From: Plut-88900 sp965116945
Lineage (GTDB): Bacteria; Chloroflexota; Dehalococcoidia; Plut-88900
Assembly (NCBI GenBank): GCA_965116945.1
Contig: OZ220734.1
Location: 2,108,001-2,172,000, forward strand
Length of the DNA stretch: 64,000 nucleotides
Reading direction: 5' to 3'
Part shown: in pieces, positions 17,654-26,417 of the stretch
Layout: each line of letters opens with the position of its first letter
Numbering within the stretch: position 1 is the stretch's first letter
The notes under the pieces: generated by a model
The model's database searches: none
What the model was told of the DNA's origin: nothing
The model's input: only the letters and a program-made list of their open reading frames with translations
Program-made: the position numbers and the translations under genes

Positions 17654-18715
17654 GTGACACCCGAACACACCACAACCGAACAGCCCGACAAGGAAGCCGC
17701 CTGGCGCAAGCTCGTCGACTATGTCCTCGGCTACCAGGCCACATGGGTCGCCGATATCGGCCTGAAGTCGGGACTCCTTGCCGGGGTATCCCAGGCTGGT
17801 GACTCAGGCATCAAGGAAGGCCGCCTTGCCGAAATCCTCGGCTTCGAGCCCCGCTACGTAGCCATCTGGTGTCGTGCCGCCTACGCCTTCGAAATGCTCG
17901 ACTGGGACGAGACCTCCGGATACAGTCTTGCCCCGCACATGGACTCCCTTCTCCTGGACCCGGGCGATCCCTTATTCCTCGGCGGTCGCCTCCAGTTCAA
18001 CGCCGCCCTCCACCAGGACTTCCACGCCTTTCCAAGGTACCTGCCAGCCGGCGGTGTCTGGCCGAGAAGTGAGCACGACCCCTGGCTCCTCGAAGCACTC
18101 AAGAATATGACCAAGCCGGACTACGCCGTCATCACCGATTCGGTCCTGCCGCAGATCCTTTCCAGAGAAACCATTATGTCGAGCTTTGACATCCTGGACA
18201 TTGGCGCCGGAGCCGGGTACGGCGTAGTCCACTACGCAAACCGTCTCACTAACGCCCGGGTGCTCGGCATTGAGTACGACGCCCCCAGCGCCGCCCTGGC
18301 TCTCCAGGCCCTTGCAGATTCCGATTTAGGGGACCGTGTCAGAGTCATAGAGGCCGACGCCAACGCCATGACTTACGACTCCGCCTTTGATCTCGTGACC
18401 ATGAACGTCACCCTTCACGAGGTAGGCGGCCCCAAATCTTATGTAAACGTGTTACATCGAGCGTACAAGGCCCTCCGCCCCGGCGGAGCTATAATCGTCT
18501 CCGAACTCCCCTACCCCGACTCCCCAGCCGACTACCGTGGTAACCCCGCCTACAAGATGATGGCAGGAGTTCAGCTCCACGAGGCCCTCGTCGGCTGCGG
18601 CATGATCACTCAGGGAGAGCTTCGCTGCCTGATGCACGATGCCGGATTTGCCGACGTCAAGGAACCTGACCATCCACTCCCCACCCGGTATATACTCGCC
18701 GGAAGGAAGACTTAG
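17654..18715 (+). CDS. SAM-dependent methyltransferase with N-terminal helical domain
   Basis: Protein of 353 residues. The first 100 or so residues form a helical, winged-helix-like region (VDYVLGYQATWVADIGLKSGLL) as in small-molecule O-methyltransferases that dimerise through it. The Rossmann core starts near residue 180 with ILDIGAGAGYGVVHYA, followed by VLGIEYD, a DA motif (EADANAM) and VTMNVTLHEVGG. The GTG at 17654 was chosen; the open frame extends back to 17522 but that part overlaps the divergent hydantoinase gene. Its stop (TAG) is embedded in the ribosome site of the LLM gene 9 bases downstream, indicating an operon with that oxidoreductase. Confidence 0.82.
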   Translation: MTPEHTTTEQPDKEAAWRKLVDYVLGYQATWVADIGLKSGLLAGVSQAGDSGIKEGRLAEILGFEPRYVAIWCRAAYAFEMLDWDETSGYSLAPHMDSLLLDPGDPLFLGGRLQFNAALHQDFHAFPRYLPAGGVWPRSEHDPWLLEALKNMTKPDYAVITDSVLPQILSRETIMSSFDILDIGAGAGYGVVHYANRLTNARVLGIEYDAPSAALALQALADSDLGDRVRVIEADANAMTYDSAFDLVTMNVTLHEVGGPKSYVNVLHRAYKALRPGGAIIVSELPYPDSPADYRGNPAYKMMAGVQLHEALVGCGMITQGELRCLMHDAGFADVKEPDHPLPTRYILAGRKT

Positions 18716-18724
18716 GAGGCTGTT

Positions 18725-19603
18725 ATGAATTTCGGAGTGGTATTCCCACAGACTGAGATTGGGTCCGAGCCCGGGCCAGCAAAGGAGCTAATCCAGGCCA
18801 GCGAAAACATGGGGTTTGACGGCCTCGTGGTCTACGACCACGTTCTCGGCGCCAACACCGACTTCTACAAGAACAGTGGCGTCGATTTCTTCTACGACAT
18901 CGACGACAACTTCCATGAAATCTTCGTGCTTCTCGGTTGGGCCGCGGCCATCACCGAGCGCATCAAACTCATAACCGGCATCGTCATATTGCCCCAGCGC
19001 CAGACTACCCTGGTCGCCAAGCAGGCCGCCGCCATAGACTTACTGAGCAATGGCCGCCTTGTTCTCGGCATCGCCGTAGGCTGGAATCCCGTGGAGTTTG
19101 AAGCCCTCGGCGAGGACTTCCACAACCGCGGCAAACGTATTGAGGAGCAGATCGACGTCATGCGCGCCCTCTGGACGAAGAAGGTAGTCAACTACCAGGG
19201 ACGCTGGCACACCATCCGACAGGCCGGCCTCAAACCCTTCCCCGTACAGCAGCCCATCCCCCTCTGGATCGGCGGCGACGCCTACCCCGTTCTCCAGCGG
19301 ACCGGCCGACTAGGCGACGGCTGGTTCCCGACCACCGCAAGGGCCTCCGACTCCGCTAAGAAAATCGAGATCATCCGCGAGTCCGCCCTGCAGGCCGGCC
19401 GCGACCCCGACGATATCGTGATTTCCGTCCAGATCAACCTCAACGAGATTCCCATGTCCGGAATCGCCGACTACATTGGACAATGGCGGGAAGTTGGCGC
19501 CACCAATTTCTACCTGGACACCATGAACTGCGGCCTCGACACCGTTGCCAACCACCTGGACGCCTTCCGCGAATACAAGGAAATTACCTCCAAACTCTCC
19601 TGA
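18725..19603 (+). CDS. LLM-class F420- or FMN-dependent oxidoreductase
   Basis: Luciferase-like monooxygenase-fold protein of 292 residues. Family features include FPQTEIGSEPGPAKELIQASENMGFDGLVVYDHVLG at the N-terminus, the central LSNGRLVLGIAVGWNPVEFEALG, the FHNRGKRIEEQIDVMR helix, and KPFPVQQPIPLWIGG. This pattern fits the F420-dependent TIGR03619-like group better than the alkanal-type group of the next four genes, so the cofactor may be F420, though FMN cannot be excluded. A strong AGGAGG, overlapping the stop of the methyltransferase, lies 6 bases before the ATG. The gene pair is probably an operon. Substrate unknown. Confidence 0.87.
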   Translation: MNFGVVFPQTEIGSEPGPAKELIQASENMGFDGLVVYDHVLGANTDFYKNSGVDFFYDIDDNFHEIFVLLGWAAAITERIKLITGIVILPQRQTTLVAKQAAAIDLLSNGRLVLGIAVGWNPVEFEALGEDFHNRGKRIEEQIDVMRALWTKKVVNYQGRWHTIRQAGLKPFPVQQPIPLWIGGDAYPVLQRTGRLGDGWFPTTARASDSAKKIEIIRESALQAGRDPDDIVISVQINLNEIPMSGIADYIGQWREVGATNFYLDTMNCGLDTVANHLDAFREYKEITSKLS

Positions 19604-19637
19604 CCCAACGCTCCGAGAAGAATTCGGGCGGGGTCCA

Positions 19638-19738
19638 ATCCCCTCTCCTCGACGGGAGAGGGCTAGGGTGAGGGTGATCCCCTGCCTCCGGCGCGGGGCC
19701 GCTCACCCTGAGCACCGTCGAAGGGTCGAGCGGTGGGC
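19638..19738. repeat. composite spacer repeat (modules A and B)
   Basis: A complete A module (CCCCTCTCC, CGACGG, GAGAGGGCTAGGGTGAGGG) at 19638-19682 is followed by a B module at about 19701-19735, the near-palindrome CCGCTCACCCTGAGCACCG with CGAAGGGTCGAGCGG. It lies between two LLM genes. Confidence 0.65.
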
Positions 19739-19790
19739 GACGCCTCATTGACGCCCCCCACCCCCGACGCTAGACTCATCCGCAACCGCC

Positions 19791-20924
19791 ATGCGCTTTG
19801 ACGTCACCCTCTATACCCACGTAGGCGAGACCTATCCCTGGGAAAAGCTCGTTGACGAAGCCGAGACCCAGGTCAAATTCGCCGACCAGGCCGGCTTCAC
19901 CACCTTCTGGCTCGCCGAGCACCACTTCGCCTGGGACGGCTGGTACAACTCCGCCCCCAACCCCATCCTCTTGGGCACCCGTCTCTCCCGTTTCAGCGAC
20001 CGCCTCAGGTTTGGCCAGTGCGGTGTCGTCCTCCCGGATTGGCACCCCCTCCGCGTCGCCGAGGACGTTGCCCTCATGGACCAGTTCACCAAGGGCCGCG
20101 TCGACTTCGGAATCGCCCGGGGCATCGACACCCGCGCCTCCATCCAGTTCAACCCCAACGCCGATAGACGTAACCAGGAATCAAACTACGCCCTCTTCGC
20201 GGAATCTTTGGAAGTCATCACAGGCGCCTGGACTCAGGAATCCTTCCGGCACGAAGGTAGATTCTACAAATTCCCCGTCCCCGGTTGGGTGGAATCCAAC
20301 CCCCTGGTTCACAATCCTGCCTATCACGCACAGGATGGCGAATTGAAGGCCTTGGGAGTCTTCCCCAAACCCTTCCAGAAACCCCACCCACCCATTTGGC
20401 AGATGGCCGACTCCCCAGACTCTCACCGATTTGCAGGAAGCAAGGGTCTGGGTGTCTTCTGCCAGTCGATTTCAGTCGGCAAGATCAAGCAGGCCTGGAC
20501 TGCCCACTACAAAGCCCTGTCCCAGTTTCAGGGCCGGGAAGTGCCATTCGGAGAAAGGCTCTGTGTGGTCCGACCCACATACGTCGCCGAGACCCGGGAG
20601 CAAGCTATTGCAGACATAAGCTGGGGTTCGCAGCAGTTGGGCAAATGGTACGCTCACAATCCCGTCAAGGCCTACTCGGCCATGGCCACTGAGGATGAGA
20701 TTGAGCCCGAAGACTTCAATCTTCCCTGGCTCGACTTCCAGCTAAAACACGGTCTCGTCCACATTGGCACACCCGACACCGTTGCCGAACAGATCCAACA
20801 GCTACGGGAATCCGTGAACTGCGACCACCTTACCCTTTTCCTCAACTTCCCCGGCCTCACCTTCGAAAAGACCATGAAGAGCCTCACCCTTTTCGCCGAA
20901 AAGGTCATGCCCCGATTCACCTAG
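19791..20924 (+). CDS. LLM flavin-dependent monooxygenase, tandem copy 1
   Basis: Bacterial-luciferase-fold enzyme of 377 residues, expected to use reduced FMN and O2 to oxidise a small organic substrate. It shares with the next three genes the core AEHHFAWDGWY, the VAED.ALMDQ.T.GRVDFGIARGI segment, LGVFPKPFQKPHPPIWQM, and the C-terminal LFLNFPGLTF. The active-site His pair (EHH) is intact. This is the most divergent of the four (MRFDVTLYTHVGETYPWEKL). No strong ribosome site precedes its ATG. A very strong hairpin terminator at 21119-21168 separates it from copies 2-4, so it is transcribed independently. Confidence 0.87.
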   Translation: MRFDVTLYTHVGETYPWEKLVDEAETQVKFADQAGFTTFWLAEHHFAWDGWYNSAPNPILLGTRLSRFSDRLRFGQCGVVLPDWHPLRVAEDVALMDQFTKGRVDFGIARGIDTRASIQFNPNADRRNQESNYALFAESLEVITGAWTQESFRHEGRFYKFPVPGWVESNPLVHNPAYHAQDGELKALGVFPKPFQKPHPPIWQMADSPDSHRFAGSKGLGVFCQSISVGKIKQAWTAHYKALSQFQGREVPFGERLCVVRPTYVAETREQAIADISWGSQQLGKWYAHNPVKAYSAMATEDEIEPEDFNLPWLDFQLKHGLVHIGTPDTVAEQIQQLRESVNCDHLTLFLNFPGLTFEKTMKSLTLFAEKVMPRFT

Positions 20925-21036
20925 GGTCTCGTCATTCCTGCGGAGGCAGGAACCATCCCTCCTGAATAACCAGGCCTTCTATAGCCGCTCAAACCTCCCA
21001 CCCCCTCCCCACGCCCACCCCCTACTGCTTTACTGT

Positions 21037-21065
21037 CATTCCGAGGCCCCGCGAGGTCTATGATG
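21037..21065. repeat. C-module spacer repeat
   Basis: TGTCATTCCGAGGCCCCGCG followed by AGGTCT is a copy of the dispersed GTCATTCCGAGGCCCCGCGA element seen in several other spacers. Confidence 0.5.
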
Positions 21066-21118
21066 CGCCTCTGGCGTGAATCCGGGGTGGGGTCGTCCCT
21101 TTCCCCACAGTACCAAAC

Positions 21119-21168
21119 TAGAGGCCGAGGCTGGCGCTTCTGCGCCAGCCTCGGCCTCTGTTTTCTTC
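21119..21168 (+). terminator. very strong rho-independent terminator
   Basis: A perfect 17-bp stem (GAGGCCGAGGCTGGCGC at 21121-21137 against 21142-21158) closes a TTCT loop and can be lengthened by an A-T and a T-G pair. TGTTTTCTTC follows. It lies about 195 bases after LLM copy 1 and ahead of copies 2-4, and would isolate their transcription. Confidence 0.8.
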
Positions 21169-21170
21169 TC

Positions 21171-21230
21171 CCCCTCTCCCTTATAGGCCCTAAGGGAGAG
21201 GGGGACAAAGGGGGTGAGGGTTCCCCTCCT
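21171..21230. repeat. A-like spacer repeat
   Basis: CCCCTCTCCCTTATAGGCCC with TAAGGGAGAGGGGG forms an inverted pair, followed by GGGGGTGAGGGTTCCCC. It is a variant of module A and shares its ends with the repeat at 7752-7900. Confidence 0.55.
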
Positions 21231-21411
21231 CCGTAGGCCCGGTAGGCGTACAACCCATCCCTCTCATTCCTGAGTAGGCAGGCTTTCGGGGGAGTGGTGC
21301 TTGTCCCACTGCTTTCCGCCGCACCCTGAGGGGTAGCCATTGGTATATAATCCCTTCGGCGGCCCCTCTCTTCTATTCTCGCATCCGATACCAGACCGGG
21401 GAGAACAGTGA

Positions 21412-22542
21412 ATGCGCTTCGACTCGACCCCCTACTACCACGTAGGCGAAGACTACGAATGGGAGACCCTCGTCGACGAAATGCGCGAAGAGGTCCGGCT
21501 CATGGACCAGGGTGGTTTCACTGGCGTCTGGCTCGCCGAGCACCACTTCGCCTGGGACGGCTGGTATCGAGCCTCCCCCAACCCCATCCTCCTCGGCACC
21601 GATCTCATAGGTGAAAGTGACCGACTCCGCGTCGGCCAATGCGGCACTATTCTGCCCGACTGGAACCCCATCCGCGTCGCAGAGGACATCGCCCTCCTGG
21701 ACCAGCTCACCAAAGGTCGCGTTGACTTCGGCATCGCCCGGGGCATCAACAATCGCGCAACCATCCAGTTTCGAGAAGAAGCTGACCGTCGCAACGAGGA
21801 GCATCGTTCCCTCTTCAACGAGACCCTTGAAGTCATCCTCAGCGCATGGAGAGACGAGGCCCTTGCCTACCAGGGCGATTACTTCACCTACCCCGCCCCC
21901 GGATGGCATGAGACCAACCCCCTGGGCCTCGACTCCCGCTTCCACAACGATGACGGTGAGTTGAAGGCCCTCGGAGTCACCCCGAAGCCGTTCCAAAAGC
22001 CCCACCCCCCCGTCTTCAACATGGTTGAGTCCACCGGCTCCCATGTCTACTCAGCGAGAATGGGCATAGGGGCCATGTGCTTTTCCATCTCTCCCGGCCG
22101 CATCAAGGACGCCTGGCGTGCCTACAACAATGCCGCCTCGGAGGCGGCGGGCCGTGATCTTCCCTACGGACAGAATCTCGCCATAATGCGCCCAACTTAC
22201 ATCGCCGACACCCATGAGCAAGCCGTCGCCGACGCCCGTGAAGGCACTAATCTCCTCGCTTCCTGGATTACCACCGACCCCGATAAGATCCGCAAGATCA
22301 TGGTCAGCGAAGACGAGCTTGAAGAGGGAGACCTGGACCTCGACTGGTTCGACTTCCAGCTCAAGCACGACATTATCCTGGTTGGCTCACCGGAAACCGT
22401 CTCTGAACAGATAGAACGCCTGGAATCAGAGACCGGCTGCCCCCACCTCGCCTTTTTCCTGAACATCCCCCTCCTCTCTTTCCAGCAGGTAATGCACTCC
22501 CTGGAACTCGCCGCAACCAAGATAATCCCCCGCTTCAGCTAG
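21412..22542 (+). CDS. LLM flavin-dependent monooxygenase, tandem copy 2
   Basis: Luciferase-like enzyme of 376 residues. The N-terminus MRFDSTPYYHVGEDYEWETLVDEMREEVRL is nearly shared with copies 3 and 4, and AEHHFAWDGWYRASPNPILLG carries the conserved His pair. The C-terminus (DWFDFQLKHDIILVGSPETVSEQIERL) is the substrate-side helix common to the set. GGGGAG lies upstream of the ATG, and a TATAAT at 21347-21352 could be the -10 box of a promoter for copies 2-4, although no good -35 box is seen. Copy 3 follows after 57 bases. Substrate unknown; relatives are studied for alkane, dibenzothiophene and recalcitrant-ring oxidation. Confidence 0.88.
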   Translation: MRFDSTPYYHVGEDYEWETLVDEMREEVRLMDQGGFTGVWLAEHHFAWDGWYRASPNPILLGTDLIGESDRLRVGQCGTILPDWNPIRVAEDIALLDQLTKGRVDFGIARGINNRATIQFREEADRRNEEHRSLFNETLEVILSAWRDEALAYQGDYFTYPAPGWHETNPLGLDSRFHNDDGELKALGVTPKPFQKPHPPVFNMVESTGSHVYSARMGIGAMCFSISPGRIKDAWRAYNNAASEAAGRDLPYGQNLAIMRPTYIADTHEQAVADAREGTNLLASWITTDPDKIRKIMVSEDELEEGDLDLDWFDFQLKHDIILVGSPETVSEQIERLESETGCPHLAFFLNIPLLSFQQVMHSLELAATKIIPRFS

Positions 22543-22550
22543 AGATTCTT

Positions 22551-22582
22551 TCCCCTCTCCCTCGACGGGTGAGGGTGATCCT
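22551..22582. repeat. shortened A-module repeat
   Basis: CCCCTCTCCCTCGACGGG runs straight into TGAGGGTGATCC. It is module A lacking the internal GAGAGGGCTAGGG, as if one arm was deleted. It sits between LLM copies 2 and 3. Confidence 0.5.
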
Positions 22583-22599
22583 TCCCCGGGCCCCACAAT

Positions 22600-23751
22600 A
22601 TGCCAAGCATAAGATTCGACAGCACACCCTACTACCACGTTGGCGAGGAATACTCCTGGCAGACCCTCGTTAAGGAGATGCGCGAGGAAGTCCGACTCAT
22701 GGACCAGGGCGGCTTCATCGGCCTCTGGCTTGCCGAGCACCACTTCGCCTGGGACGGCTGGTACCGGGCCCCGACCGACCCTATCCTCGTCGGTGCAGAC
22801 CTAATCGCCGAGAGCGACAGGATGCGCGTCGGCCAGTGCGGCGCAATCCTTCCCGACTGGAACCCCATCCGTGTTGCCGAGGATATCGCCCTTCTTGACC
22901 AGCTCACCAGGGGCCGCGTCGACTTCGGAGCCGGTCGAGGCATAAATACCCGCTCCACCATCCAGTTCTCAAAGGACGCAGACCGCCGCCTCGACCCCGC
23001 CCACAACCGCACCCTTTTTCGCGAAATACTCGAAATCGCCGTCGCCGCTCTTGAAAAGGAAGCCTTCTCCTACAAGGGGCAATTCTTCACCTACCCCAGC
23101 CCCGGCTGGTTCGAGACCAACTCCAAGGTCTGGAATCCCGCCTATCACTCTGAAGACGGGGAGCTTGTTGCGCTCGGCGTCACCCCCCGCCCCTACCAGA
23201 AGCCCAGACCCCCTGTCTACATCATGGCCGAGTCCGCTGGTTCCTTCGGCTACGCCGGTTCCAGGGGCTTCAGCGCCATGTGCGCATCCCTGTCCAAGGG
23301 AAGGATCTACGAGGCCTTTGACGCCCATAACAGAGCGGCATCGGAAAGACTCGGCTACGAGCTCCCGACCGGCGAAGACGTCGCCGTCATGCGCCCCACC
23401 TTCCTCGCCGAGACCTACGAGGAGGCCGTTGAGGCCGTACGCCCGGGTGCCAATAGCCTCGCCCGGTGGTCGTCGGTAAATCCCCACAAGGCCCGCCTCG
23501 CCACCCTCACTGAAGAAGAGATGGACGATGACGACTTCGACTCTGATTGGTTCGACTTCCAGCTAAAGCACGACCTCATTATGGTCGGCTCCCCGGATTC
23601 AGTCTCCGAACAGATAGAACGTATTTCCTCCCAGACCGGCTGCAAGCACATAGCCCTCTTCCTCAACTTCCCCGGCCTGACCTTTCAACAAGTAATGAAG
23701 TCCCTCTCCCTCTTCTCCGAACGCATCATCCCCCGGTTTTCAGATGTCTAA
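22600..23751 (+). CDS. LLM flavin-dependent monooxygenase, tandem copy 3
   Basis: Luciferase-like enzyme of 383 residues, close to copy 2 (RFDSTPYYHVGEEYSWQTLVKEMREEVRLMDQGGF). AEHHFAWDGWYRA is intact, but the following segment is PTDPILVG rather than SPNPIL, and GRVDFGAGRGINTRSTIQF replaces FGIARG. An insertion (DPAHNRTLFREILEIAVAALEKE) lengthens the middle helix by a few residues. The start ATG adds MPS before the shared RFD; no clear ribosome site precedes it. The short spacer to copy 2 suggests coupled transcription. These changes near the active-site loop suggest a shifted substrate range. Confidence 0.87.
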   Translation: MPSIRFDSTPYYHVGEEYSWQTLVKEMREEVRLMDQGGFIGLWLAEHHFAWDGWYRAPTDPILVGADLIAESDRMRVGQCGAILPDWNPIRVAEDIALLDQLTRGRVDFGAGRGINTRSTIQFSKDADRRLDPAHNRTLFREILEIAVAALEKEAFSYKGQFFTYPSPGWFETNSKVWNPAYHSEDGELVALGVTPRPYQKPRPPVYIMAESAGSFGYAGSRGFSAMCASLSKGRIYEAFDAHNRAASERLGYELPTGEDVAVMRPTFLAETYEEAVEAVRPGANSLARWSSVNPHKARLATLTEEEMDDDDFDSDWFDFQLKHDLIMVGSPDSVSEQIERISSQTGCKHIALFLNFPGLTFQQVMKSLSLFSERIIPRFSDV

Positions 23752-23777
23752 CTCTTCTTTAATAAGGAACCTTTTGC

Positions 23778-23865
23778 CAATGTCATTCCGAAGCCCCGCG
23801 AGGAATCCGGGCCAGGGTCAAATCCCCTCTCCCTTGACGGGAGAGGGCTAGGGTGAGGGTGATCC
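23778..23865. repeat. composite spacer repeat (modules C and A)
   Basis: A full C module (TGTCATTCCGAAGCCCCGCG then AGGAATC) is followed directly by a full A module (CCCCTCTCCCTTGACGGGAG then AGGGCTAGGGTGAGGG). This is one of the cleanest copies in the window. Confidence 0.7.
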
Positions 23866-23942
23866 GGCTGCCAAAAGCCCAGTTACACGAAAGACCATCG
23901 ATAGGAGAGCGGCAGGGTGACTCCCCACACAAGAGGTAACAA

Positions 23943-25076
23943 ATGAGGTTCGACTGCACACCCTACTATCACGTCGGTGAACAATACGCCTGGGATACCC
24001 TCATGGACGAAATGGACCAGGAGGTGCGCCTCATCGACCAGGGAGGTTTCACGGGCCTCTGGCTCGCCGAACACCACTTCGCCTGGGACGGCTGGTACCG
24101 TGCCTCCCCCAACCCCATCCTCATGGGCGCTGGCCTCATAAAAAATAGCGATCGACTCAGGATCGGCCAGTGTGGCACCATCCTCCCCGACTGGCACCCC
24201 CTCCGCGTCGCCGAGGGAATCGCCCTCCTGGATAACTTCACCGACGGCCGCGTCGACTTCGGCATCGCCCGAGGCTTCGACACCCGTGCCTCCGCCCAGT
24301 TCAGCCCCACCGGTGACCGTCGCAACCCCAAGCTTAACTCCGAATACTTCAACGAATGCCTTGATGTGATTATCGGGTCCTGGGAGCAGGAAGCCTTCAG
24401 CTATCAGGGCAATCACTTCACATTTCCCGAACCGGGCTGGAAAGAACCCAACTCCTGGGCCCACGACCCTCGATTCCACGCTAAGGACGGCGAGATGATC
24501 GCCCTCGGCGTTTATCCAAAGCCCGTCCAGAAACCCCATCCCCCCATCTTTCAGATGTCCACCTCCAACAACTCCCACGAACTGGCAGGGAAACGAGGCA
24601 TCTCAACCATGTGCCAGACCGTCTCTTTCGGAAAGATCAGGGAGATCTGGAACACCTACTATGACGCCGCCCGGGAGTCGAGGGGCGAGGAGAACAACTT
24701 TGGGGACAAGCTCGCCGTCATGATCGCCACCTACGTCGCCGACACCATGGAGGAAGCGATTGAAGCCGTCCGACCGGGAGCCAACATGCTCGGGGTCTGG
24801 AACAAGCGCGACCCCGTTAAGGCATCCAAAGACTCCTTCGTAGATGGAGAGATCGAGGATGGTGACCTTGACCTGGACTGGTTCGACTTCCAGCTCAAGC
24901 ACGACATGATAATGGTCGGCACGCCCGACACCGTCGCCGCGCAGATCGAACGCTACCGCTCGGAGCTGAACTGCCAGCACATCGCCCTATTCCTTAACTT
25001 CCCCGGCCTCAGCTTCCAACAGGTCATGCGCAGCCTCACCCTATTCTCCGAACGCGTCATCCCCCAGTTCAACTGA
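23943..25076 (+). CDS. LLM flavin-dependent monooxygenase, tandem copy 4
   Basis: Luciferase-like enzyme of 377 residues. It opens MRFDCTPYYHVGEQYAWDTLMDEMDQEVRL and keeps AEHHFAWDGWYRASPNPILMG, GRVDFGIARGFDTRA and the shared C-terminal LFLNFPGLSFQQVMRSLTLF. It has features of both copy 1 (ADWHPLRVAE-like, FDTRASAQFSP) and copies 2-3, so it may be closest to the ancestral form; this is inferred from eye alignment only. GAGGTAAC precedes the ATG. The O-methyltransferase gene follows after 23 bases and is probably on the same transcript. Confidence 0.87.
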   Translation: MRFDCTPYYHVGEQYAWDTLMDEMDQEVRLIDQGGFTGLWLAEHHFAWDGWYRASPNPILMGAGLIKNSDRLRIGQCGTILPDWHPLRVAEGIALLDNFTDGRVDFGIARGFDTRASAQFSPTGDRRNPKLNSEYFNECLDVIIGSWEQEAFSYQGNHFTFPEPGWKEPNSWAHDPRFHAKDGEMIALGVYPKPVQKPHPPIFQMSTSNNSHELAGKRGISTMCQTVSFGKIREIWNTYYDAARESRGEENNFGDKLAVMIATYVADTMEEAIEAVRPGANMLGVWNKRDPVKASKDSFVDGEIEDGDLDLDWFDFQLKHDMIMVGTPDTVAAQIERYRSELNCQHIALFLNFPGLSFQQVMRSLTLFSERVIPQFN

Positions 25077-25099
25077 ATCCACACCACCAGGAGCACCCC

Positions 25100-25729
25100 A
25101 TGATCGGCATCGTCCCCCGAGAAATCGACGACTACGCCTTCGCCCACACCACCCCCCTCCCCCCAGTCATGGAGGAGCTAAGGCAGGCCACCTACAACTC
25201 CGCCCCCGACGCCGAGATGCTCTCCGACCAGATGATCGGCACTCTCCTTCAGGCCCTAATCCGCGTCTCCGGCGCAAGGCGAGTCCTGGAAATCGGCACC
25301 TTCACGGGCTTCAGCGCCCTCATGATGGCCCACGCCCTCCCCGACGACGGACAACTCATCACCTGCGACATCGAACCCCGAGCCCTCGCCCGCGAGTTCC
25401 TCGCCAAGTCGGAACACGGCAAGAAGATTGACCTCCGCGTAGGCCCCGCCCTGGAAACCCTGGAGACTCTGGAGGGCCCCTTCGACCTCGTCTTCATAGA
25501 CGCCGACAAGACTAACTACCTGAACTACTACAAGAAGTGCATAGACCTGATTTCACCCAATGGTGTCATCGCTGTGGACAATACCCTGTGGTCGGGTAAG
25601 GTCCTGGACCCGAAAGACGACAGTGACAAGGCAATAGCCGAGTTGAACGACTATGTCACAAATGATCCCCGGGTCAACAACGTACTCCTCACCCTGCGAG
25701 ACGGCTTAATGGTGGCCTTTCGCGCCTAG
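25100..25729 (+). CDS. O-methyltransferase, COMT/CCoAOMT-like
   Basis: SAM-dependent O-methyltransferase family 3 protein of 209 residues, the normal size for bacterial catechol-type enzymes. SAM motif I is VLEIGTFTGFSALMMA at 62-77, ITCDIEPRA ends strand 2, and FIDADKTNYLNYY carries the metal-binding Asp, followed by IAVDNTLWSG (metal-binding DN). These residues coordinate a divalent ion that orients a vicinal diol. AGGAGC lies before the ATG. Being 23 bases after the last LLM paralogue, it may methylate hydroxyl groups introduced by those oxygenases; this link is inferred from position. Confidence 0.9.
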   Translation: MIGIVPREIDDYAFAHTTPLPPVMEELRQATYNSAPDAEMLSDQMIGTLLQALIRVSGARRVLEIGTFTGFSALMMAHALPDDGQLITCDIEPRALAREFLAKSEHGKKIDLRVGPALETLETLEGPFDLVFIDADKTNYLNYYKKCIDLISPNGVIAVDNTLWSGKVLDPKDDSDKAIAELNDYVTNDPRVNNVLLTLRDGLMVAFRA

Positions 25730-25737
25730 CCCAGATC

Positions 25738-26118
25738 TCAGACCCTTCGCCGCCTCCTGACCCCGAACCACTCGATGGCAAAGAAAAGCCCGACCGCAAG
25801 GAAAATCGCCACGACGAAGTACGTCAGTGCGTTCGATATGTCAAGTATCGCGTTCAACAGGCTTACAACACCAAGAAGGGCCAGGAAGACTAGCCGCCAT
25901 TCCCTCCAGTTTATCAGGGCAAGGCCAAAGCCTATCGTCCCTGTGATTATCGCTATGGAAAGGGGGAAGAGCAGAAGAAACCCCACCCGCTCCCGGGTCT
26001 CCTCCGTAATGTCGGTGCTGCTCTGGACCGCGTTGACGGTCAGGAACAGGATTAACGCTATCGCAAGCGCCACGAAGAACGAATAGGTTACGTCTATAAA
26101 CTGTCGCCGTTCACCCAT
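25738..26118 (-). CDS. small multi-pass membrane protein
   Basis: Unrecognised protein of 126 residues with four hydrophobic segments: FFVALAIALILFLTVNAV, VGFLLLFPLSIAIITGTIGFGLALI, LVFLALLGVVSLLNAILDI and YFVVAIFLAVGLFFAI. It ends in the basic tail GVRRRRRV, predicting a cytoplasmic C-terminus. It is convergent with the O-methyltransferase and divergent from the RRM protein gene. No family or partner is evident. Confidence 0.65.
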   Translation of the reverse strand: MGERRQFIDVTYSFFVALAIALILFLTVNAVQSSTDITEETRERVGFLLLFPLSIAIITGTIGFGLALINWREWRLVFLALLGVVSLLNAILDISNALTYFVVAIFLAVGLFFAIEWFGVRRRRRV

Positions 26119-26286
26119 GTCTTGAAGCTCACCGTAGGCCTCGTGGCTAGATAAATTGATAAGACTGCAAGCCGCCGCATTTCCGCCTAACGACCCTGAT
26201 TATACGACCGACAGCGAGAAACCGCAGGGGACCGACCGAATTCTCCATCCCATTCTTGAGAAAAACGCAGAGAGTCCGTTAGGTAG

Positions 26287-26313
26287 TTGCATTCCTGTGT
26301 TGTGTGATAGAAT
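26287..26313 (+). promoter_or_regulatory. possible extended -10 promoter for the RRM gene
   Basis: TGATAGAAT at 26305-26313 is an extended -10 element, with TTGCAT at 26287-26292 at a short 15-base spacing. It would give a leader of about 100 bases before the ATG at 26418. Confidence 0.35.
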
Positions 26314-26353
26314 GCTCCCCGACTTCGGCATCCCCGTTAGGGCGTGTTTAGCG

Positions 26354-26390
26354 CCTGCTTCCTGCTTGGTAGCGGGGACAATGAAGCAGG
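26354..26390 (+). other. hairpin in 5' leader of RNA-binding protein gene
   Basis: CCTGCTTC at 26354-26361 pairs perfectly with GAAGCAGG at 26383-26390 around a 21-base loop. The loop can form further pairs. It ends 27 bases before the ATG and may act in temperature or self-regulation, as leaders of RRM and cold-shock genes often do; that role is inferred. Confidence 0.45.
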
Positions 26391-26417
26391 AGATACTAGG
26401 CCCTGGAGGACCTGTTC

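Noticed and set aside
19791..25076. Tandem LLM genes as luxAB bioluminescence genes
   Set aside because: No luxC, luxD or luxE nearby, and the AEHHFAWDGWY set is typical of the wider monooxygenase family rather than LuxA/LuxB.
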